39,256 nucleotides of DNA, from the NCBI GenBank assembly GCA_026983715.1, contig JALSTM010000216.1:1-39256 (forward strand), written 5' to 3'. Position 1 is the first letter of the stretch; every line of letters starts with the position of its first letter. This document shows, piece after piece, positions 34,101-39,256 of the stretch. This DNA comes from Desulfobacterales bacterium. Lineage in GTDB: Bacteria > Desulfobacterota > Syntrophobacteria > B119-G9. A program made the translations under genes and the position numbers. A model generated the notes under the pieces. It ran no database searches and was not told where the DNA came from. It saw only the letters and a list, made by a program, of their open reading frames with translations.

Positions 34101-34377
34101 CCCTGGCCGTGCTAGACGGGGAGCTAGCGGTGCCCTGTAACCCGAAAGCCGCTTATGCGGGGTCGAATTCCCCCCTGAGGACGTCGGGTTACCCTTGAGG
34201 GTTCGGGACCACGGAAGGATAGCTGGACACCATGCAACAGACGGATACGAACCCCGTCAGGTCCGGGAGGAAGCAGCGGTAAGTATTGCGGTCTGTGTCA
34301 TGGTTGACTCTAGCCTTACCGACCGTGGTAACGACTTCGAGGTTGTAACCGGTTCGAAGGAGGGTGCACGGCCAGGG
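34101..34377 (+). ncRNA. ffs: Signal recognition particle RNA, large bacterial form
   Basis: The 5' and 3' ends pair (CCCTGGCCGTGC with GCACGGCCAGGG), giving a molecule of about 277 bases. The 5' part, with GTGCTAGACGGGGAGCTAGCG and GGTGCCCTGTAACCCG, matches the Alu domain of the Bacillus scRNA type. Near the middle, GTCAGGTCCGGGAGGAAGCAG is the universal helix 8 Ffh-binding element. Its tetraloop is GGGA, not the usual GGAA. The large form with Alu domain is typical of Gram-positive bacteria and is found in some other lineages. A reading frame across its right half (34195-34419) is not a gene. Confidence 0.93.
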
Positions 34378-34425
34378 ATTTCTTCACGCCACCGTCAACG
34401 CGAAAACCTGGCCCGATAAAATCGT

Positions 34426-35664
34426 GTGGAACTAAGTTCATTGTATTCTAAGCTTATCCGTGAAATAGAAATTGAAGCGGCAAAATGCGCCCGCTGTGGC
34501 TCATGCCAGGGTGTATGCCCTATTTTCCAGTTGACCCGGAGAGAACAGGAAGTGGCGAGAGGTAAGATAGCTCTTGCCGATGCATTCCTGAGGGGTGATA
34601 TCGGTAAAACCCGGCACCTTAGAGAGATAATAGAAAATTGCCTCGTTTGCCTAGCCTGCAAGGATAATTGCCCAAATAACGTTGATACTGAACTGGTAAT
34701 TAGAAACCTGCGGATTCTTTTGAAAAAATCCGGGTCAGTGTTGTCGACGGGAGAAATCTTCGGTCAAGTACTTAAGTCTCCTAGCTTGCTTCGGAAAGCC
34801 TTAAAGCTTGAAAGATCTCTGTCCCCGGCTTTCCTCCAAAACATTGTACCTGAAAGCAGCGGAGTGAGGATACGATACCCTTTTTCCCTTTTGTTTGAAG
34901 TAAGGTTTCTCCCGGACAGGGCTCCCTTGCGGAATAGTATTCCAAGCCTGGTTTCAAGCCCACTACCCAAGGCTACTGCCCTTTTCTTCGTCGGTTGTTC
35001 TACCCAATACATTGAACCTCGCATCGGCATTGCTGCCGTAAAATTACTAACAAGGCTTGGCTATAATGTCTTGACTCCAAAAAGCCAGGGATGTTGCGGC
35101 TTTGCCGCACATGTGGGGGGAGACCTGGAGATGTCGGAATTTTTGCAAGGTAAAGTAGTGGAACTGATCAAAGGATCTAATGTAGACTTCGTTGTTACTG
35201 TCTGCCCAACCTGTAACAGGAGAATAAGGCAAGTACTGGAAGATGTCGAATATAACCTCTCAGTTTACGACATCAGCAAATTTATCGTTGAATATGTTGA
35301 GCAGAAGAATCTCACCCGTTGCAATCGAAGCGAAATGATTGTAACCTACCATGAATCTTGCCACTTGGCCAGAGGGCTCGGTATCAAGCGTGAGCCCAGA
35401 TATATCCTCAGGAGCATTTTCGAGGATAACTTCGTCGAAATGGAAGATGCGGGGGTCTGTTGCGGGTTGGGAGGATTGTACGGTGTTACTCATCCTGATA
35501 TTTCCAGGGGGATACTTGAAAGGAAAATCGGGAATATTGAGAAAACAGGGTGCGGATACGTATTTACCGGTTGTCCTGCATGCCTCTTGCAGCTAGAGCA
35601 CGGCATAAAGAATGCCGGAATGGATGTTAAGGTCAGGCATCTTGTGGAGTTAATTAACCTCTAA
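34426..35664 (+). CDS. Iron-sulfur/CCG-domain oxidoreductase subunit (GlcF/HdrD-like)
   Basis: This is a 412-residue protein with two [4Fe-4S] ferredoxin motifs at the N-terminus (Cys21, 24, 27, 31 and Cys72, 75, 78, 82) and two CCG domains (CCGFAAH with CPTC; CCGLGGLYG with CPAC). It resembles GlcF of glycolate oxidase, the LldE/LutA group and HdrD, which pass electrons from an FAD-linked hydroxyacid dehydrogenase to quinone or thiols. The FAD subunit (GlcD type) is not next to it here. GTG at 34426 is the chosen start, but no strong ribosome site is present and the TTG at 34441 is possible. It begins 48 bp after the SRP RNA. Confidence 0.9.
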   Translation: MELSSLYSKLIREIEIEAAKCARCGSCQGVCPIFQLTRREQEVARGKIALADAFLRGDIGKTRHLREIIENCLVCLACKDNCPNNVDTELVIRNLRILLKKSGSVLSTGEIFGQVLKSPSLLRKALKLERSLSPAFLQNIVPESSGVRIRYPFSLLFEVRFLPDRAPLRNSIPSLVSSPLPKATALFFVGCSTQYIEPRIGIAAVKLLTRLGYNVLTPKSQGCCGFAAHVGGDLEMSEFLQGKVVELIKGSNVDFVVTVCPTCNRRIRQVLEDVEYNLSVYDISKFIVEYVEQKNLTRCNRSEMIVTYHESCHLARGLGIKREPRYILRSIFEDNFVEMEDAGVCCGLGGLYGVTHPDISRGILERKIGNIEKTGCGYVFTGCPACLLQLEHGIKNAGMDVKVRHLVELINL

Positions 35665-35698
35665 TAGCAACACGATGTTTGAATGAAGCGGATACGGG

Positions 35699-37033
35699 AT
35701 GGTTTTAAATATGCGCAGGTTCGTGGGGATTAAGATTGTTATTTTCGGTATCATCACTTCCCTTGCGATATCTGGTTCCCTAGCTTTCGCATGGACAACA
35801 AAGGACAAAAATACTAACCAGAAAATTGACCTCAACTACTGCCTGAAAACTGCCCGTGACAATAACCCGAGGTTAAATGCCGCCAGGTACCGTATGCAGT
35901 CAGCCAAAGATGCCATAGCGGAAGCCAGGGCCGAGTTCTTACCTTCCGTACACGCATTTTCATCTTATGACAGGAATTATTTTGAAGGTGCAGGCGAGTA
36001 CGATTCGTATTCAAGTGGATTTAGTTTCACACAACCGATTTTCAGAGGCGGAAAGATATGGCAGAATTACCAGGAAGCTAAGAGGGAGTATGAGGCTGCC
36101 AGACAGGCGTATTTTACGGTTTTAATCGACGTTATACAGGATGTCAGCACTAGTTATTTTAGTACCCTCGAACAAAAACACCTGATCACGGTGAACGAGG
36201 AGAATCTCAAAAGTGCCAAGTACCACCTGGAGTTGACCAAAGCTCGGTTCAAAGTCGGACTCACGAACAAGGCCGACGTTCTGAAAGCACGAGTAGAGAA
36301 AGCCCAAGCAGAGGTGGACTTGATCAAGGTTAAAAACGAGTTTCTCCAGGCAATGGCAAGGCTCAATAAGTCCATGGGAGTAGCTGTGGTTAGAAAGTTT
36401 AACCTGGCAGATACATATAACAACCTCCTTGATCCCGGAAAACTGAACCTGATAAAAGCGCTTGATGAGGCTAAAGCCAGCAGGCCGGAGATGAAGCAGA
36501 TCAATGCGCAGATCAAAAAGCAACAGGCAGCTATTAAGTTGGCACAGTCTGATTTCTGGCCCCAGGTAAATGCAAGGGGAAATTATGAATGGAGCGGCAG
36601 AGAGTTCAACTCACAAAAGAGAAGCTGGGACGTGGGGGTGAACCTGGACATATCGCTTTTCAGCGGATTCGGAACTGTGGCATCCGTGTCAAAGGCAAGG
36701 AAGGTACTTCTTGAACTAGAACACCAGAGGCTTGATCTTTCCGACCAGATAGATCTCGAGGTATACTCGGCACTTCTCAATTTAAAGGCCAGCTATGCAG
36801 AAATCGATGCAACAAGGCAACTTGTTTTAAGTGCAGAAGAAAATCTCAGGGTCATAGAAGGATTGTACAAGGAAGGGCTGGCCAATTTCATTGATGTCAT
36901 TGACGCACAGTCTTCTTTGACAAGTGCCAGGACTCAACATATTCAAGCCATATACAAACATCACATAAATGAAACCAACTATCGCCGTGCCGTAGGTTCG
37001 GAGGCGGATTTTGCAGGACTGGTAGACCAGTAA
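35699..37033 (+). CDS. TolC-family outer-membrane efflux protein
   Basis: This is a 444-residue outer-membrane channel of the TolC family, with a signal peptide (cleavage after AFA near residue 31) followed by two repeated halves. Each half has long amphipathic coiled-coil helices (rich in A, K, E and L) and short beta segments such as FSFTQPIFRGG and VNLDISLFSGFG. It forms a trimeric tunnel through the outer membrane. The ATG at 35711 is a second possible start. The adaptor gene follows 9 bp downstream, then the ABC ATPase and permease genes, so together they encode a MacAB-TolC-type export machine. Confidence 0.94.
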   Translation: MVLNMRRFVGIKIVIFGIITSLAISGSLAFAWTTKDKNTNQKIDLNYCLKTARDNNPRLNAARYRMQSAKDAIAEARAEFLPSVHAFSSYDRNYFEGAGEYDSYSSGFSFTQPIFRGGKIWQNYQEAKREYEAARQAYFTVLIDVIQDVSTSYFSTLEQKHLITVNEENLKSAKYHLELTKARFKVGLTNKADVLKARVEKAQAEVDLIKVKNEFLQAMARLNKSMGVAVVRKFNLADTYNNLLDPGKLNLIKALDEAKASRPEMKQINAQIKKQQAAIKLAQSDFWPQVNARGNYEWSGREFNSQKRSWDVGVNLDISLFSGFGTVASVSKARKVLLELEHQRLDLSDQIDLEVYSALLNLKASYAEIDATRQLVLSAEENLRVIEGLYKEGLANFIDVIDAQSSLTSARTQHIQAIYKHHINETNYRRAVGSEADFAGLVDQ

Positions 37034-37042
37034 GGTGGTCTT

Positions 37043-38287
37043 ATGCACAGAAAAAAAAAGCTTTACATTCTATTACTTGTGATAGTACTAGCTTTCGGGG
37101 CAGTGGTGTACTTCTTTTTTGCAAGGGATAAGCTAAGTACGACTGAAAACTTAGATAGCTTGAAGAAAGTTAAGGTATCAAGGATGGACCTTAGGCGTAC
37201 CGTGGTTTCCAGCGGAACCGTTAGACCCCAGGTGGGCGCAAAGGTGAAAGTCGGTTCAAGGGTGTCTGGTAAAGTTGAGAAGCTCTTTGTACAGGTAGGT
37301 GACATTGTTAAGAAGGGCCAGGTGGTTGCAATTATAGAGCACGATGACCTGGATGCAAAACTCCGCCAGGCTGAGGCACGGGTTGTGGCGGCAAGAACAA
37401 GGCTGAACAACATACTCGCTACCGTTCCAAAGGAAATTTCTAAGGAGGAGGCCAATATAAGGGAAATTAAGGCAAAGCTGGCACTGGCAAAATTGGAGTA
37501 CAAAAGGCGCAAGTCGCTTCTATCCCAGGATTTTGTCGCACGGGAAGACGTTGATAAAGCCCGTAAAGAGGTAAAAGTGCTGGAGGCACAGCTTGCGTCT
37601 TCAAGGCAGCAGCTTCTCTACCTAAAAAGCAAGTTTGTGGAAGATCAAAAACTGGCGAGGGCACAGATAAGGGAAGCGGAAGCGGCTCTTGAGATTGCAA
37701 AAATCAATCGAGGTTATGCGACTATACGCGCGCCAATGGCTGGTATTGTGGCAAGTGTTTCCACGCAAGAAGGGGAAACTGTTGCCGCGAGCTTAAATGC
37801 TCCGACATTTATTACCTTGATTGACCTATCAAGGTTACAAGTGGATGATTTTGTCGATGAGACAGACATAGGCAACGTTAGAATAGGCCAGGATGCGACT
37901 TTTACGGTGGATACTTATCCGGAGAAAATCTTTCATGGAAAAGTCGATGCAATTCACCCGGCTGCAACTATCCAGGAAAATGTCGTCTATTACGATGTTG
38001 TCATTAAAATACTGGACGAATATGAAAACTTGTTGCGCCCGGAGATGACCGCAAACGTTACCATAATAATCGATGTCCTGAAGAATGTCCTCGCCGTACC
38101 TACAGAAGCGATTGCAAGACAAGGGAAGAGGGAATTTGTCGCCGTAAGTAAAAATGGAGGGTTTGAAAAGAGAGAAATTGTAACTGGAATAATTGACGGC
38201 GATTTCGTGGAAGTTAAGGAAGGACTCAAGGAAAACGAAACGGTTATCATTGGCGCACTAAAAGCGAGGATGCGAAAAAGTCGATGA
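37043..38287 (+). CDS. Periplasmic adaptor (MacA/HlyD-type membrane fusion protein)
   Basis: This is a 414-residue adaptor. One N-terminal membrane helix (8-26) is followed by a barrel-sandwich/lipoyl half (KVGSRVSGKVEKLFVQVGD), a long coiled-coil hairpin (about 105-215) and the second lipoyl half (GYATIRAPMAGIVAS). Beta-barrel and membrane-proximal domains complete it. It links the inner-membrane ABC transporter to TolC. Its order and length resemble MacA. The direct neighbours (tolC-like before, ABC ATPase and MacB-type permease after) support an export role for peptides, glycolipids, siderophores or toxic compounds. The substrate is not knowable from the sequence. Confidence 0.93.
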   Translation: MHRKKKLYILLLVIVLAFGAVVYFFFARDKLSTTENLDSLKKVKVSRMDLRRTVVSSGTVRPQVGAKVKVGSRVSGKVEKLFVQVGDIVKKGQVVAIIEHDDLDAKLRQAEARVVAARTRLNNILATVPKEISKEEANIREIKAKLALAKLEYKRRKSLLSQDFVAREDVDKARKEVKVLEAQLASSRQQLLYLKSKFVEDQKLARAQIREAEAALEIAKINRGYATIRAPMAGIVASVSTQEGETVAASLNAPTFITLIDLSRLQVDDFVDETDIGNVRIGQDATFTVDTYPEKIFHGKVDAIHPAATIQENVVYYDVVIKILDEYENLLRPEMTANVTIIIDVLKNVLAVPTEAIARQGKREFVAVSKNGGFEKREIVTGIIDGDFVEVKEGLKENETVIIGALKARMRKSR

Positions 38288-38335
38288 CATAAAAGGTGAA
38301 TAGCCTGAATCCGGGAGCAATATTGCCATGATCGG

Positions 38336-39085
38336 GTGACTATGCTTATAAGGCTGGAAAAAATAACGAAGACTTTCGTTTCTGGAAAGGTAAAAACTCC
38401 GGTTCTGTTCGGTATTGACCTCGAGGTTGAACGCGAGGAATTTTGTGCCATAACGGGACCTTCGGGAACAGGTAAAAGTACCCTGATGCATATACTGGGG
38501 TTGTTGGAACAACCTACTTCCGGCACTTATTTCCTTGACGGTGAAGATGTAACGGTTCTTACCGACAGTCAACAGAGCAGAATACGAAATAGAAAGTTTG
38601 GATTTGTATTCCAGTCTTTTAACCTCCTCGGCAGGGCAACGGCCCTAGAAAATGTCTTGCTGCCTTTGACATATTCGGATCCCTATCCCAGTGATGCGAG
38701 GGAAAGGGCAATAGACCTTCTGGAAAGAGTCGGACTGGGTGACAGGCTGAATTACTTGCCCGGTGAACTCTCGGGAGGACAGAAACAGCGAGTGGCCATC
38801 GCAAGGGCGCTTATCAACAGGCCAGATGTTATTTTTGCCGATGAACCGACGGGTAACCTGGACAGAAAAGCCGGTTTTGAGATAATGGCCATATTCCAGG
38901 AGCTTAACGCCCAGGGTAATACGATTATCCTTGTGACCCATGAAGATTTTATCGCCAGGCATGCCAGGAGGATAATTGAGCTGCATTACGGCAAAATAAA
39001 GCTGGAAACAAAGGTAACTGACAGAATGAATGCCAGGGAAGAACTCATGGTGATCGAAGCAGAACACTTAGAATCCTCTCTTTAA
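38336..39085 (+). CDS. ABC transporter ATPase (MacB/LolD type)
   Basis: This is a 249-residue ATPase of the MacB/LolD group. Walker A is GPSGTGKST (41-49), the Q-loop is FQSFNLL, the signature reads LSGGQKQRVAIARAL, Walker B/D-loop reads FADEPTGNLD, and the switch histidine is in LVTHE. It drives the mechanotransmission type of transporter, in which the permease does not itself carry the substrate through the inner membrane. In E. coli MacB the ATPase and permease are fused; here they are separate genes. GTG at 38336 and ATG at 38342 are both plausible starts. The permease begins 21 bp downstream. Confidence 0.93.
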   Translation: MTMLIRLEKITKTFVSGKVKTPVLFGIDLEVEREEFCAITGPSGTGKSTLMHILGLLEQPTSGTYFLDGEDVTVLTDSQQSRIRNRKFGFVFQSFNLLGRATALENVLLPLTYSDPYPSDARERAIDLLERVGLGDRLNYLPGELSGGQKQRVAIARALINRPDVIFADEPTGNLDRKAGFEIMAIFQELNAQGNTIILVTHEDFIARHARRIIELHYGKIKLETKVTDRMNAREELMVIEAEHLESSL

Positions 39086-39106
39086 ACTCAGTATCCACAA
39101 TTTCTC

Positions 39107-39256
39107 ATGATAGACACTAAAATCATACGGGTGCTGAAGGAAAGTATAAGGGCCCTTCTTGCTACCAAGGGGCGTGCTGTCTTGATGATGCTGGGCGTAA
39201 TCATCGGCATTTCATCCCTCACGGTCATAGTCTCTATAGGTGAAGCGACGAAGCTC
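39107..39256 (+). CDS. MacB-type ABC permease, N-terminal fragment (3' truncated)
   Basis: Fifty codons are visible before the window ends. They read a short cytoplasmic N-terminus followed by SIRALLATKGR and the first membrane helix VLMMLGVIIGISSLTVIVSIGE, the typical start of MacB_PCD permeases (MLGIIIGxxxV.......GEG). With the ATPase gene 21 bp upstream and the adaptor and TolC genes before it, this completes a MacAB-TolC-like system. The large periplasmic domain and C-terminal helices lie outside the window. Confidence 0.9.
   Translation, partial: MIDTKIIRVLKESIRALLATKGRAVLMMLGVIIGISSLTVIVSIGEATKL

Noticed and set aside
34195-34419. 74-codon plus-strand frame
   Set aside because: It lies across the 3' half of the SRP RNA, whose structure and motifs explain the sequence.
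1-39256. CRISPR array, insertion sequence, prophage or tRNA gene
   Set aside because: I looked for spaced direct repeats, transposase or integrase reading frames and tRNA-like T-loops. None was found; the GGTTCGAA near 34351 belongs to the SRP RNA.

Overview
This window looks like chromosomal DNA of a Gram-negative bacterium, most likely a Desulfobacterota (former Deltaproteobacteria) lineage. The inference rests on lipoprotein lipoboxes, a TolC/MacA/MacB-type envelope export cassette, an exosortase-associated (PrsK-like) histidine kinase, a large SRP RNA that keeps the Alu domain, consensus sigma-54 promoters, and a LivF-PaaK-type pair. The taxon is inferred, not proven. Most of the window is dense core genome; no insertion sequence, prophage, tRNA or CRISPR array was seen.

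Layout. 1-490: 3' end of a histidine kinase gene. 475-8520 (minus strand): a tight eight-gene run, read right to left as hydantoinase-like ATPase, HDAC-type deacetylase with a cysteine-rich tail, rlmN, hisI, hisG, TPR lipoprotein, PLP aminotransferase, engB. 8732-12332 (plus): rhomboid protease, livF, a paaK-like gene with an abnormal P-loop, a ModE-type DNA-binding protein, a MoaE-like protein. 12356-15116 (minus): a dNTPase/MutT pair and a second Nudix protein, separated by a dispersed repeat. 15153-15927: non-coding, with a long inverted repeat. 15928-20430 (plus): a SYLF lipid-binding protein, then a MinD-like ATPase, a REC-GAF-HD-GYP regulator and a histidine kinase behind a consensus sigma-54 promoter. 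20581-20727: a probable small RNA gene. 20841-26869 (plus): SDR epimerase, PBP1B, TPR lipoprotein, PrsK-like kinase. 27117-28361 (minus): U32 protein. 28515-33994 (plus): LysM protein, dprA, topA, prepilin peptidase. 34101-34377: SRP RNA. 34426-39256 (plus): FeS/CCG oxidoreductase subunit, then TolC, adaptor, ABC ATPase and the start of a MacB-type permease.

Functional themes. The 16.7-20.7 kb stretch reads as one regulatory block: a sigma-54 promoter drives a MinD-like ATPase with a possible amphipathic C-terminal tail, a c-di-GMP phosphodiesterase-type response regulator and a kinase. A second perfect sigma-54 site, preceded by a good sigma-70 promoter, then drives a short transcript that carries two tandem anti-Shine-Dalgarno CCTCCT motifs and ends at a textbook terminator. 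I regard this candidate sigma-54-dependent small RNA as the most interesting object in the window.

Other points of interest are the PaaK-like protein that has lost the adenylation P-loop, the HDAC/hydantoinase pair, and two copies of a dispersed repeat that differ by an exact 60-bp palindromic segment flanked by short direct repeats. All calls come from reading the sequence; no database search or folding program was run.
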